This document shows positions 52,430-61,365 of a stretch of 64,000 nt of DNA, one piece after another. The stretch lies in NCBI GenBank assembly GCA_022769125.1, contig JALEKN010000033.1, positions 20,538 to 84,537 of the forward strand, given 5' to 3'. Each line of letters starts with the position of its first letter. Positions within the stretch are counted from its first letter, which is position 1. Both the position numbers and the translations under genes were made by a program. This DNA comes from Agathobacter sp. (lineage in GTDB: Bacteria > Bacillota > Clostridia > Lachnospirales > Lachnospiraceae). The notes beneath the pieces were generated by a model. The model saw nothing but the letters and a program-made list of their open reading frames with translations, was not told where the DNA came from and searched no databases.

Positions 52430-54154
52430 TTACGCTCTATCGTCTCCTGCTATAACAAATCCATAAGGCTGCAAAATTCCGTCACAATAGCCCTCTGATT
52501 TCCATACGCTGTAATGTTCCATATAAGGGGCAATCTGCGCCGCATCTCCCATATTTAAGAATACGCGCACGCTTTGATCCTCCGAAAAACGCTCAAATCC
52601 GTAGAGATAACTGTCCTTGACCGCGCACAGGGTTCGATAGCCGCCCTCTGTAAGCGTCTGTGTCTGCCTGCGCAGGCGGATCAGTTCTGCAAACAATTCA
52701 TGCAGTTCATCCTGCTTTTTCCACGGCATCGGCTGACGGTACTCCTTCTCAAGGACACCTGTAACACCCAGCTCATCCCCATAAAAGACCGATGGAATTC
52801 CCGGAAAACACATCTGGAATACAACTGCAAGCTTATATTTTCTCCTGTCCTCTCCACAGACCGACAGAAACCGGCTGACATCATGGCTGTCCAGAATGTT
52901 AAGCTGCGCATATACCGTCTGCCTGCGGTATCGCATCCGCATGTCGGTGACACGCCCGTCAAATTTCTGTGCATCAATGCTTCGCTCAGCAAAAAATCTC
53001 TTACAGTGCTTGCGGAAATCATAGTTCATTGCAGAGTCAAACATCTTGCCATCCAGCCAGTGATTCGCGCTTTCCCAGACTTCCCCGATCAGGATCGCAT
53101 CCGGATTCGCCTGCTTGACGGTATCGCGAAATGCCATCCAGAAAGCGTCATTTACCTCACTTGCCACGTCAAGCCGCCAGCCGTCTATATGGTATTTTTC
53201 CACCCAGTAACGCCCGACATTACAAAAATATTCCTGCACCTCTTTGTTTGCCGTATTGAGCTTCGGCATCAGGCGCTCATATCCAAAGCATTCATAATTC
53301 GGATAGTCCTCGCCGTTATCCGGGCGGATCACTGGAAACTGCAAGCCATAAAACCAATCTTTGTATTTCGAATTACTCCCGTTTCTGACTACATCATCAA
53401 AAGCAAAAAACTGCCAGCCGCAATGATTAAACACCCCATCGATCACGACGCGGATGCCATTTTCATGAAAGGTCTGCACCAGCTCGCCAAATTCCTCATT
53501 GGTTCCAAAGCAGGGATCAACATGGTAATAATCGATCAGATCATACTTATGATATTCTCCCGCAACAAATATTGGGTTGATGTAGATTGCATTGATTCCA
53601 AGGTCTTTTATATAAGAAACATTTTCCCTGATTCCACGAATTGTTCCACCTAATTTGCCCCGGACAATCTGTGTTTCATAGTATTTCTCACTTTCCTTTC
53701 CGGAAATATAGCCCTCTGCCGTTGCAAAACTGTCCGGAAAGATATTATAGATCACTGCATCCTTTGCCCACTTTGGCGGCCTTACAATATCGGCTCTGTG
53801 GTTGAACGGCAGCTGGTAATATTCAGATCGGTCATCCACCGGCTCTTTTGCGAATGTATCTCCATAATATAGCCACGTTTCCGTGTCCGACTCTAATTCA
53901 AAATAATAGCACAGTCTCTTGTATGGATTATTTAGTGTAACCTCATAATAATCAAACAAAGGGGTACTTGCAACCACCTGCATCGGCTCCTGAGAGAAAA
54001 TAACAGGTGTCATCCTGCATGCCCGATCACCATAATGTAGTATACATTTTTTCAGATCACCTCTCCCCACCCTGATGCGGATCGTCACATGCTGTTCATC
54101 GGTTCCATACGCATATTGTGACATTGGAATATGCAATACAGCACTTTTATTCAT
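52430..54154 (-). CDS. GH13 neopullulanase/maltodextrin glucosidase-type enzyme
   Basis: A 574-residue alpha-amylase-family enzyme without signal peptide, so intracellular. An N-terminal beta-sandwich (~1-120, CBM34-like) precedes the barrel. Conserved regions are DGVFNHCG, the nucleophile Asp in DGWRLDVASE, the acid/base Glu in LIGEVWE, and ILDSHD. These features and the length fit the GH13_20 neopullulanase/cyclomaltodextrinase group. It would cut imported maltodextrins. It is placed between malG and the LacI repressor. Confidence 0.92.
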   Translation of the reverse strand: MNKSAVLHIPMSQYAYGTDEQHVTIRIRVGRGDLKKCILHYGDRACRMTPVIFSQEPMQVVASTPLFDYYEVTLNNPYKRLCYYFELESDTETWLYYGDTFAKEPVDDRSEYYQLPFNHRADIVRPPKWAKDAVIYNIFPDSFATAEGYISGKESEKYYETQIVRGKLGGTIRGIRENVSYIKDLGINAIYINPIFVAGEYHKYDLIDYYHVDPCFGTNEEFGELVQTFHENGIRVVIDGVFNHCGWQFFAFDDVVRNGSNSKYKDWFYGLQFPVIRPDNGEDYPNYECFGYERLMPKLNTANKEVQEYFCNVGRYWVEKYHIDGWRLDVASEVNDAFWMAFRDTVKQANPDAILIGEVWESANHWLDGKMFDSAMNYDFRKHCKRFFAERSIDAQKFDGRVTDMRMRYRRQTVYAQLNILDSHDVSRFLSVCGEDRRKYKLAVVFQMCFPGIPSVFYGDELGVTGVLEKEYRQPMPWKKQDELHELFAELIRLRRQTQTLTEGGYRTLCAVKDSYLYGFERFSEDQSVRVFLNMGDAAQIAPYMEHYSVWKSEGYCDGILQPYGFVIAGDDRA

Positions 54155-54178
54155 AATCGCTCCTATCTTAACTGACCG

Positions 54179-55021
54179 CTACCCTTTTACACCTCCGGAG
54201 GTCAGTCCTGTTGTCATATTTTTTTGTAACGCAAAGAATACAATCAATATCGGTATGGACACAACGATCGATGCCGCCGCAAAAACAGGCCAGCTTCCGC
54301 TCATCTCGGTTGCCTGCAGGGAGTACAGTCCCGCCGCCAAGGTGTAAGTATCCGATCCGGTCATAAAATTAACCGCAAATATGTATTCGTTCCAGACATA
54401 TACCAGTACCATCATAGCCGTGACCGCAATCGTCGGTTTTGCCAGTGGCAGCACGATCCTTAACACGATCTGCACCGGAGAAGCCCCATCAATCATTGCA
54501 GCCTCCTCTATCTCCGTCGGGATCGTATCAAAATATCCCTTCATATTCCAAAGTGCAAATACCGCCATCGTTCCGGTATAGACAATGATAAGACCGCTCT
54601 TGGTATTGATCAGTCCAAGCGGTGTCAAAAGCTTATACAACGCAGTCATCGAAAGCAGCGACGGAAATGCGTATAAAAGGATCAGCACCTTAAGGATCGC
54701 CTTCCGCCCCGGAAATCTTCTTCTGGAAAATTCGTATGCCGCCGGGATTCCCGTCCCCAACGAAATTGCAAGTGTTATAACCGCAAGGATCAGGCTGTTC
54801 TTAAGCCATAGCAGGATCGGTTCATCTACAAAAACAGCCCAGTAATTCGCAAAGGTAAGCTTCTCCGGCAAAAAGGAAAAATTGGAGCTTAACAGACTGT
54901 TCTCCGCGTTTAGCGACACCGACAAGGCGTACAGAACCGGAACAAGCACACAAAAGCAGATCACTATAAAAAAGAGGTTTACAAGGACGAGCAGTATATT
55001 TTCTTTTTGTCTCTTTTTCAT
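54179..55021 (-). CDS. malG: Maltodextrin ABC transporter permease, MalG type
   Basis: A 280-residue permease with six helices and the ATPase-contacting EAA loop EEAAMIDGASPVQIVLRIVLPLAKPT. Its fold and order in the operon (after the MalF-like gene, overlapping it by 4 bp) identify the second subunit of a carbohydrate ABC importer. Confidence 0.9.
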   Translation of the reverse strand: MKKRQKENILLVLVNLFFIVICFCVLVPVLYALSVSLNAENSLLSSNFSFLPEKLTFANYWAVFVDEPILLWLKNSLILAVITLAISLGTGIPAAYEFSRRRFPGRKAILKVLILLYAFPSLLSMTALYKLLTPLGLINTKSGLIIVYTGTMAVFALWNMKGYFDTIPTEIEEAAMIDGASPVQIVLRIVLPLAKPTIAVTAMMVLVYVWNEYIFAVNFMTGSDTYTLAAGLYSLQATEMSGSWPVFAAASIVVSIPILIVFFALQKNMTTGLTSGGVKG

Positions 55022-55920
55022 GCCTGTTCCTCCTTGCTCTTTCGGTTCATTATGGTTGAAAATGCGATCAGTATCACAAAAATGACCATAGATACCGCTG
55101 AACTATATCCATAATTGTTCGTGATGAACGCTTTTTCATAAGCATACGTCAGTATCGTATGCACATTTGCACCTGTCTTTGCGCCCACCTGCTGCGTCAA
55201 TAAGTAAATGACATCAAACTGTTTAAACGTCGTAAAGGTCGTGATGATAACGGACGGCGCAATGATCGGTCGGATCATCGGAATTGTTATGTACCAGGTT
55301 CTCTCAAACCAGTTTGCGCCGTCAAGCACGGCACTCTCATAGTAGCTTTTCTCGATACTCTGCAATGCCCCATCAATAATGGTGATCATAAACGGCAGCG
55401 CAAGCCATAGATTGACGACGGTACAGCTTACAAACGCAAGCACATTTGTATTCAGCCACCGCACCGGCTCCAGTCCCATTTTTTGCAGCCATTGATTCAA
55501 TAGCCCAAACTGCGAATTGTACATTCCCGTTTTCCAGAGCAAAATGGAAACATATCCCGGCATTGCCCACGGAAAGATCAGCAAAGTCTTGTATACATTC
55601 CTGAGCCTTAACCGCTTGATATTCAGCAGCGATGCCAGAATAAATGCAATGACAAGCTGGAGCACCATATTAACGACTGTCCACAAAACCGTCACACCAA
55701 ACGCGGTAATAAACCCATTGTCCAATACCAGAAGTGCTTCCTTATAATTTTTCAGACCTATGATCTCATAATCGTTCCAGTGGTATACATTCATATTGGT
55801 CAGGGAAATATACCCCGTATACACAATCGGAAAAACTACGATCAGCAGGATCAGTATCAAAGACGGAGCTGACCACCCGTATGCAGTTAAAGTTTCTCTG
55901 CGTTTTTTCTTATTCATCAC
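55018..55920 (-). CDS. malF: Maltodextrin ABC transporter permease, MalF type
   Basis: A 300-residue permease with six helices and EAA loop YYESAVLDGANWFERTWYITIPMIRPI. The large periplasmic insert of enterobacterial MalF is absent, as usual in Firmicutes. It follows the binding protein after 17 bp. No ATPase gene lies in this operon; a shared MsmX-type ATPase encoded elsewhere must power it. Confidence 0.9.
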   Translation of the reverse strand: MMNKKKRRETLTAYGWSAPSLILILLIVVFPIVYTGYISLTNMNVYHWNDYEIIGLKNYKEALLVLDNGFITAFGVTVLWTVVNMVLQLVIAFILASLLNIKRLRLRNVYKTLLIFPWAMPGYVSILLWKTGMYNSQFGLLNQWLQKMGLEPVRWLNTNVLAFVSCTVVNLWLALPFMITIIDGALQSIEKSYYESAVLDGANWFERTWYITIPMIRPIIAPSVIITTFTTFKQFDVIYLLTQQVGAKTGANVHTILTYAYEKAFITNNYGYSSAVSMVIFVILIAFSTIMNRKSKEEQA

Positions 55921-55937
55921 TGCTTTTAAACCTTTCC

Positions 55938-57155
55938 TCAGCGCATATTTGAAATCAACTGTTCCGCTTCTTTTTGTGCGGACTGCGCACTTTCCTCAAC
56001 ATCTTTTCCGCTCATATTTACATCCGTCAAAAGATTTCCCATCACTGTCCACATGACATCCATCTCCGGGACATTCGGCATCGGGACAGCATGCTCAGCA
56101 GTCTCTTTCATTGCCATGACAATCTCATCGGACTGGATCTCCTCCATCTCATAGCAGGAATTAAGTGCCGGAGCGCAGCCGCTTGCCTTTGCAAGATCAA
56201 TCTCAAGCTGCGGGTCCATAATCGCCCGAAGCACCTTTTCAACCGCATCCTTCTTTGTCTCTGCCGCATTCTTTAACACATGGATTCCCTGCACTCCCAT
56301 ATACGGAGAGATCTGTTGTCCACTCTCGTCGATCACCGGCATCTGCGCAACCCCGACGTCCATTCCAGATTCCCTTACCGTAGGGATCAGCCACGGACCG
56401 GCAATCGTTGCATGTGCCATTCCTTCTTTAAAAAGAGTATTTACTGTGGCATATTCCGTTTCACCCGGCATAAGATCAACGAACTTTTTATGATACTGTA
56501 ACGCCTCGATGACCTCCTGTGAATCCAACTGTGGTGTGCCGTCCGCGGTGAGGACAGTTCCTCCGAAACCATTGATCCACCCAGCCGCATAATACGGTGT
56601 GCTATGCTGCTCGACAAAACCGTAATGTCCGCCCCTTGTGTTTTCCTGCATATAAGAATACAATTCTTCCGTCGTTGCCGGGACATCATCATCCTTCATA
56701 TAGAGCCGGTTGTACAGGAAAAGTAACGTCTCATAGTAGACCGGAAGCTGATAGATCTCACCCTTATAGGTCGCAGCTTCAATCGTGTTGGTCATATAAT
56801 CCTTCAGATCCTCTTTCGGAATAATGTCTGTTATCGGAGCCAAAATCCCCATCTCCGCATATACACCGATCTTATCATGCGCAAAAAAGTACATATCCGG
56901 AGCAGCCTTTGGGTTGTTGCCTACCATTTTCAGGCTTTCCGTCAGATCGCTTTTCTTTTCCAGCGTCACATGGATCTCCGGTTCAAGTGTCTCCAGCTTC
57001 TTTTGCAAAATCTCTGCCACTTCATCTTCCTTGTCATGCCAGATCACAATTTCTGTCACACCATCTTCCGTCTGTTCCGCTTTGCCCTGCTGGCATCCGG
57101 TCAGAAGTGATAAAGCCATTGTCAATGTTAAAAATGCTGCAACGATTTTTTTCAT
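55938..57155 (-). CDS. malE: Maltodextrin-binding lipoprotein, MalE type
   Basis: A 405-residue lipoprotein (lipobox LLTGCQ near 17-22) of the extracellular solute-binding family 1. ITEIVIWHDKEDEVAE, LYNRLYMKDDDVPATTEEL and AHATIAGPWLIPTVRESGMDVGVAQMP match MalE-type proteins. It captures maltodextrins for MalFG. The upstream neighbour encodes a surface starch-binding protein. Confidence 0.9.
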   Translation of the reverse strand: MKKIVAAFLTLTMALSLLTGCQQGKAEQTEDGVTEIVIWHDKEDEVAEILQKKLETLEPEIHVTLEKKSDLTESLKMVGNNPKAAPDMYFFAHDKIGVYAEMGILAPITDIIPKEDLKDYMTNTIEAATYKGEIYQLPVYYETLLFLYNRLYMKDDDVPATTEELYSYMQENTRGGHYGFVEQHSTPYYAAGWINGFGGTVLTADGTPQLDSQEVIEALQYHKKFVDLMPGETEYATVNTLFKEGMAHATIAGPWLIPTVRESGMDVGVAQMPVIDESGQQISPYMGVQGIHVLKNAAETKKDAVEKVLRAIMDPQLEIDLAKASGCAPALNSCYEMEEIQSDEIVMAMKETAEHAVPMPNVPEMDVMWTVMGNLLTDVNMSGKDVEESAQSAQKEAEQLISNMR

Positions 57156-57192
57156 GCTGCGCCTCCCGCTATATCTCCTGTTGTGTCAATGT

Positions 57193-57216
57193 GGTCTGCC
57201 GCAAAGGCAGCAGACC
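57193..57216 (-). other. Intercistronic stem-loop before malE
   Basis: GGTCTGCTGCC pairs with GGCAGACC (three-base bulge) around a TTTGC loop on the minus strand. There is no T-run, so it is more likely an RNA-stability or processing hairpin between the highly expressed surface protein and malE than a full terminator. Confidence 0.35.
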
Positions 57217-57233
57217 AGCTAATCGTTTCCTTA

Positions 57234-58466
57234 TTACTTCGTTTTCTTTTTCGATGCAACCACAACGCCTGCCACAATCACAACAACGATCACTACGATA
57301 ACAATAGGAAGTACCATATTGTTCGTCTGTGTGTTTTCTGTCGCAGTCTCCGCTGCGTCGTCTGTCTGTGTATCTGCGGGCTCGGTATCTGTGACCGCAT
57401 TTTCTGTATCTGTGGTCTCTGTATCCGCCGGTTCACTATCCGCTGTCGCATCATCCGCAGCGACTTCCGGTTCCTCGTAATATAGCTCATAATCCTCTGC
57501 GCTGCTTACGACCACCCAGACATCCTTCTCTGTCTCGATGGAAATATCGCTTGTCTGGACACTTCCGTCATTTCCATTTACAATGATTGAATTTACCCAG
57601 CCCGGAATCTCTTTTACAAGCCATGTGCCATCCTCGGTAAGCGCTTCTCCCGGCCACGCTGCAAAGGCGTTGGTTCCGTCTGGTGCTGACCATGCCCACA
57701 AGCTTGGTGCTGCCCAGTCATCCGGTGCGATTACATGAACTGTGACATTCGGGATTTCCGCCTTGTCCGGATCCTTGTAGCTAAAGTCTGCGGTTCCGTC
57801 AGCTTCTACGCTAACCCAGATCTCCGCCGGATCAATGGACAGATCCTCTGTCTGGACACTTCCCTCATTTGCATTTACGATAATAGAATTAACCCAGATT
57901 GGTGCCTTCACACTGTACCAGCCATTGTCATCCGCCTTCATTGCCTTGCCCGGCCATGCGTCAAAAGCATTGGTTCCGTCCGGCGCTGACCATGCCCACA
58001 GGCACGGGTTCTGCCAGCTCTCATCTACCTTTGCGTGTATTGTGAACTTCTCTACATAAGCCGGGATCTCACCGGTTGTGAGCGCATCATAAGATACCTC
58101 CGCGTTATCCGCATCGGAAACTGTGATCCACGCATCTTTTCCATCCAAAACAAGCTCCCCTGTCTGCACGGTTCCTTCATTTGCATTTACGATCACATGA
58201 TTTGCCCACGCAGGCACCCATACATAATACCAGCCATCATTGTCCGGAGTGGCTTCGCACGCCTCTCCCGGCCACGCATCAAATGCATTGGTTCCATCTT
58301 CGCTCCACGCCCATACACACGGGTCCTGCCAGTCCTCCGGCACTTTGACACTTATTGCAACTCTTGTCTGATCTGCCTCTGCCGCATAAGTCATCGCCGG
58401 CACCATCATAACAAGCATAACCAGCATACATATCGCTGCATATACTCTCGCTATACATTTTTTCAT
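57234..58466 (-). CDS. Cell-surface starch-binding protein with three CBM26-like modules
   Basis: A 410-residue protein. Signal peptide 1-29, then three repeats (~35-125, 140-230, 241-330), each with [VL]WAW-S-xDGTNAFxAWPG, a central W, and [IV]IVN-x-N-x-G-[ST]-VQT. This pattern is that of starch-binding CBM26-type domains. A Thr/Asp/Glu-rich linker (332-383) leads to a transmembrane segment (384-405) and a KKKTK stop-transfer tail; no LPXTG. No catalytic domain is present. It would hold starch at the cell surface and feed malEFG. The ATG is chosen for the GTGGAGGAC site 8 bases before it. A strong promoter and a cre-like site lie upstream. Confidence 0.88.
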   Translation of the reverse strand: MKKCIARVYAAICMLVMLVMMVPAMTYAAEADQTRVAISVKVPEDWQDPCVWAWSEDGTNAFDAWPGEACEATPDNDGWYYVWVPAWANHVIVNANEGTVQTGELVLDGKDAWITVSDADNAEVSYDALTTGEIPAYVEKFTIHAKVDESWQNPCLWAWSAPDGTNAFDAWPGKAMKADDNGWYSVKAPIWVNSIIVNANEGSVQTEDLSIDPAEIWVSVEADGTADFSYKDPDKAEIPNVTVHVIAPDDWAAPSLWAWSAPDGTNAFAAWPGEALTEDGTWLVKEIPGWVNSIIVNGNDGSVQTSDISIETEKDVWVVVSSAEDYELYYEEPEVAADDATADSEPADTETTDTENAVTDTEPADTQTDDAAETATENTQTNNMVLPIVIVVIVVVIVAGVVVASKKKTK

Positions 58467-58545
58467 GAATTTAGTCCTCCACATTGTTAATCACATTTTG
58501 TCCTTCTTCTCAATGAATGTGGCGCCCCATCCATTTGATGGTTTC

Positions 58546-58598
58546 ATTATAGAAATCCACAAAAAGGCGGTCAACTTCATTTTAGGTAACCGTTTTCG
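58546..58598 (-). promoter_or_regulatory. Promoter and cre-like operator of the starch-binding protein gene
   Basis: TTGACC (58574-58569), 17 bases, TATAAT (58551-58546), a near-consensus promoter. Directly upstream CGAAAACGGTTACC (58598-58585) fits the LacI-family/CcpA cre pattern with central AACGGTT, so glucose repression or MalR-type control is likely. The remaining 58599-58917 is AT-rich with no gene. Confidence 0.65.
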
Positions 58599-58917
58599 TC
58601 TTTTGTTGTGTATTTTGTCATATTTACACTTACAGTTTTTATGCAGTATTACTATGTATTTTGTGATTTGAGAAACTTTCCTTTCTTTTTTGTGAAGTAT
58701 TAACGAAAATTTTTCCTTAATTCAAAATCATTTTCCTACCTGTTTTGCCATGCGCTCCATATATTTACTTTGCTATCTATATCACGTATAAGTGATTTTA
58801 GCGCAACTATTTTTGTCACATTTGCGCTCAGTTGTATTTAACGCAGCGCTTTCGCTTTCGTCGTTTTATTGGTAATTGTTTACATTTTTTAATACATAAA
58901 CATATACATCATGTACA

Positions 58918-58947
58918 TTGACAACAAAGTTTTTACTTTGCTATACT
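58918..58947 (+). promoter_or_regulatory. Promoter of the GH53 galactanase gene
   Basis: TTGACA (58918-58923), 18 bases, TATACT (58942-58947). It is followed by CGGTTGCGCAA and a second TTGCGCA (near 58965-58993), possible operator halves. The same promoter and the CGGTTGCGCA recur at 61020-61075. Confidence 0.7.
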
Positions 58948-59026
58948 CATTTCATAAGAACAATCGGTTGCGCAATTATTTGGGGTTTTGCGCAGTTTAA
59001 ATGAGAATGGGAGGACAAAACAGGTG

Positions 59027-60811
59027 ATGAAAAAAGTATTTGTGGGGTTTTTAGCAATGGTAACTGCCCTGTCAACATGTATTGGCTGGGGCAATCTTGG
59101 CAAGGCAGATAGCGTAGATGCCGCAACATCAATTTCCGGCGTTTCTACTGTTTCAAACATGCCAACCGATTTTGCAAGAGGTGTCGATATCTCTGAGGTA
59201 ATCGCACTCGAAAACAGTGGGGCATCATACAAATATCTGGATGGTTCATCCGGAGATATCTTTGATATCCTCTCAGGTGCCGGTGTGAACTATGTTCGTA
59301 TCCGTATCTGGAACAATCCATATGATTCTTCCTCCCCTTACAAGGGATACGGCGCCGGAAATTGTGACTTATACAATGCCAAGGTGCTTGGAAAGAGAGC
59401 TACCGATGCCGGTATGAAGGTATACATTGATTTCCATTACTCTGATTTCTGGGCTGACCCGGAAAAACAGTTTGCGCCAAAAGCATGGTCTGATTACAGC
59501 CTTGCTTACAAAAAGGATGCCGTATACAATTTCACATACGATTCTCTCAAAGAACTTCTCAACTCCGGTGTCAATGTTGGAATGGTCCAGATTGGCAACG
59601 AGACAAACGGATCCATGGCGGGTGTCGGTGGCTTATATGACAGTACCTGGGATCTTAGTTCCGGCGTCGCAGCACTTATGCAGCAGGGCTGCTATGCAGT
59701 TGACGATATTAACAGCGCATACAGTCTTTCTATTTTAAAAGTACTGCATTTTACCGATCTTCTGGAAAATGGTAAGTGGTATGCACAGTGTTTAAATGAG
59801 CAGGGTGTCGATTACGACGTATTTGCTACTTCCTTCTATCCGATGTGGCACGGCTCCACAGATGATCTTGCAAGCACGCTTACTTATATCGCAAAGACGT
59901 ATAACAAAAGGGTACTCGTTGCGGAAACGGCTTATCCATATACCTATACCAACTATGATTCTGAAGGAAATAACGTGGGCAGTTCATCTGCTATGAATTA
60001 TGCGAACTACAGTGTGAGTGTAAGCGGTCAGGCAAAAGCTCTCCGCGATGTTTTTGCAGCGGTTGCTTCCGTCAACTCCTCCAAGTCCGGATATGGTCTC
60101 GGCGCATTCTACTGGGCTCCGGAATGGATTGCTGTAAGCAGTTCTACCTGGGGCACCTACGGTTCCGGATGGGCCTCTTCCACTTCCGGAAACTATGAAA
60201 AACTATACAGTTCATCCGTAAATTATTATTCCACAACCGATCGCGGATCTTCCTGGGATAATATGACCTTATTTGACAGCAATGGTCAGGCAATGAAGTC
60301 CTTGTATGTGTTTAACGATATCTGCGGTGCCACAAGCACTACGTCATCCGCTAGTTCCAATAACAGTTCTTTGGATGGAACCTACTACATCAAGAGCTAT
60401 TACAGCGGTTTGTATCTGGATGTTGTAAATGGATCCTCCTCCAACAATGCGAACATCCAGCAATGGACGTACAACGGCTGTGACGCGCAGAAGTTCAAAC
60501 TCGTATCTGCTGGCGATGGCTACTATTATATCTATACCGGTGCCAGCGGATATTCCAAGGTCATTGACGTTGCTGGAAAAAGCAAAGCTGACGGAGCCAA
60601 TATTCTCCAATATGCTTACAAGGGCACAACAAACCAGAAGTTCAAGCCGGTTGAAGTCTCTTCCGGGGTCTACGCAATCCAGACTGCAATTACCTCATGC
60701 GGATCCTGTCTGGATGTATACAATTGGAGTACTTCAGCAGGCGGCAATATCGCGCAGTGGACCTATTGGGGCGGTGCCTGCCAGCTGTGGTATTTAGAAA
60801 CCACTAATTAA
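59027..60811 (+). CDS. Secreted GH53 endo-beta-1,4-galactanase with ricin-type lectin domain
   Basis: A 594-residue secreted enzyme. Signal peptide ~1-33; GH53 catalytic barrel ~48-440 with the acid/base Glu192 in QIGNETNG and the nucleophile Glu300 in VLVAETAYPYT, and FHYSDFWADP near 136-145. A Ser-rich linker (~435-450) precedes a ricin B-type (CBM13) trefoil (~449-594) with the three NIQQW/NILQY/NIAQW repeats. It cleaves the beta-1,4-galactan side chains of pectin (type I arabinogalactan). GGGAGGA lies before the start; ATG at 59027 is preferred, GTG at 59024 is an alternative. Not part of an operon. Confidence 0.93.
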   Translation: MKKVFVGFLAMVTALSTCIGWGNLGKADSVDAATSISGVSTVSNMPTDFARGVDISEVIALENSGASYKYLDGSSGDIFDILSGAGVNYVRIRIWNNPYDSSSPYKGYGAGNCDLYNAKVLGKRATDAGMKVYIDFHYSDFWADPEKQFAPKAWSDYSLAYKKDAVYNFTYDSLKELLNSGVNVGMVQIGNETNGSMAGVGGLYDSTWDLSSGVAALMQQGCYAVDDINSAYSLSILKVLHFTDLLENGKWYAQCLNEQGVDYDVFATSFYPMWHGSTDDLASTLTYIAKTYNKRVLVAETAYPYTYTNYDSEGNNVGSSSAMNYANYSVSVSGQAKALRDVFAAVASVNSSKSGYGLGAFYWAPEWIAVSSSTWGTYGSGWASSTSGNYEKLYSSSVNYYSTTDRGSSWDNMTLFDSNGQAMKSLYVFNDICGATSTTSSASSNNSSLDGTYYIKSYYSGLYLDVVNGSSSNNANIQQWTYNGCDAQKFKLVSAGDGYYYIYTGASGYSKVIDVAGKSKADGANILQYAYKGTTNQKFKPVEVSSGVYAIQTAITSCGSCLDVYNWSTSAGGNIAQWTYWGGACQLWYLETTN

Positions 60812-60845
60812 CTTTATTGGTTTTAATATCCCCCTATATAAAAAG

Positions 60846-60882
60846 CACTCCATCACCGTGTTATTGATGATGGGGTGTTTTT
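60846..60882 (+). terminator. Terminator of the GH53 gene
   Basis: CACTCCATCA pairs with TGATGGGGTG (10 pairs, one G-U) around a 12-base loop, followed by five T. A close copy recurs at 61309-61347. Confidence 0.85.
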
Positions 60883-61019
60883 ATGTCATACTGTAAGGCT
60901 GCTCGCGCAACCACTTACACCTTTTTGCGCCCGCTTCTATTTAACGATCCGTCCCTGTTTTCGTTATTTTTCGTTAATTTTTTACATTATATGTGGCAAA
61001 AAGCTATGCATAATGTACA

Positions 61020-61347
61020 TTGACAACAAAGCTTCCTGTTTGGTATACTCAATTCATAAAGAGCAAGCGGTTGCGCATTTAGATTTTGTATGTGCAGGCG
61101 TTTCGACAACAAGATCCTTGTATGTATATAACGATATTGGCGGTGCCAAAAGCACTACACTAACCGCCCGTTCCAGTAGAAGCTCTTTTGAGAAAACCTA
61201 CTTCACCAAGAGTTCCTACGGCGGTTTGTATCCGAATGTTGTAAGCAAATCCTCCTCCAATAAGGCAAGCATTCAACAATGGACGTACATATCCCCCTAC
61301 ATAAGGAACGCCCCATCACCGAGTTATCGATGATGGAGTGTTTTTTT
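61020..61347 (+). pseudogene. Decayed, internally deleted copy of the GH53 gene
   Basis: The segment repeats the galactanase locus in miniature: the TTGACA-N18-TATACT promoter (61020-61049) and CGGTTGCGCA, then a jump to the linker and first ricin repeat. SLYVYNDIGGAKSTT corresponds to SLYVFNDICGATSTT, and SSSNKASIQQWTY to SSSNNANIQQWTY. It then jumps to the terminator (61309-61347) after ATCCCCCTACATAA. The signal peptide, whole catalytic barrel and most of the lectin domain are missing, and no start with a ribosome site exists. Confidence 0.8.
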
Positions 61348-61365
61348 ACCTTATAGGAAAATTCT

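Noticed and set aside
52574..53653. A 359-codon open frame on the plus strand
   Set aside because: It is fully antisense to the GH13 gene, whose catalytic motifs are intact; it has no family likeness and no ribosome site.
57234..57320. LPXTG sortase anchor in the starch-binding protein
   Set aside because: The C-terminus has a hydrophobic helix and a Lys tail but no LPxTG-like motif.
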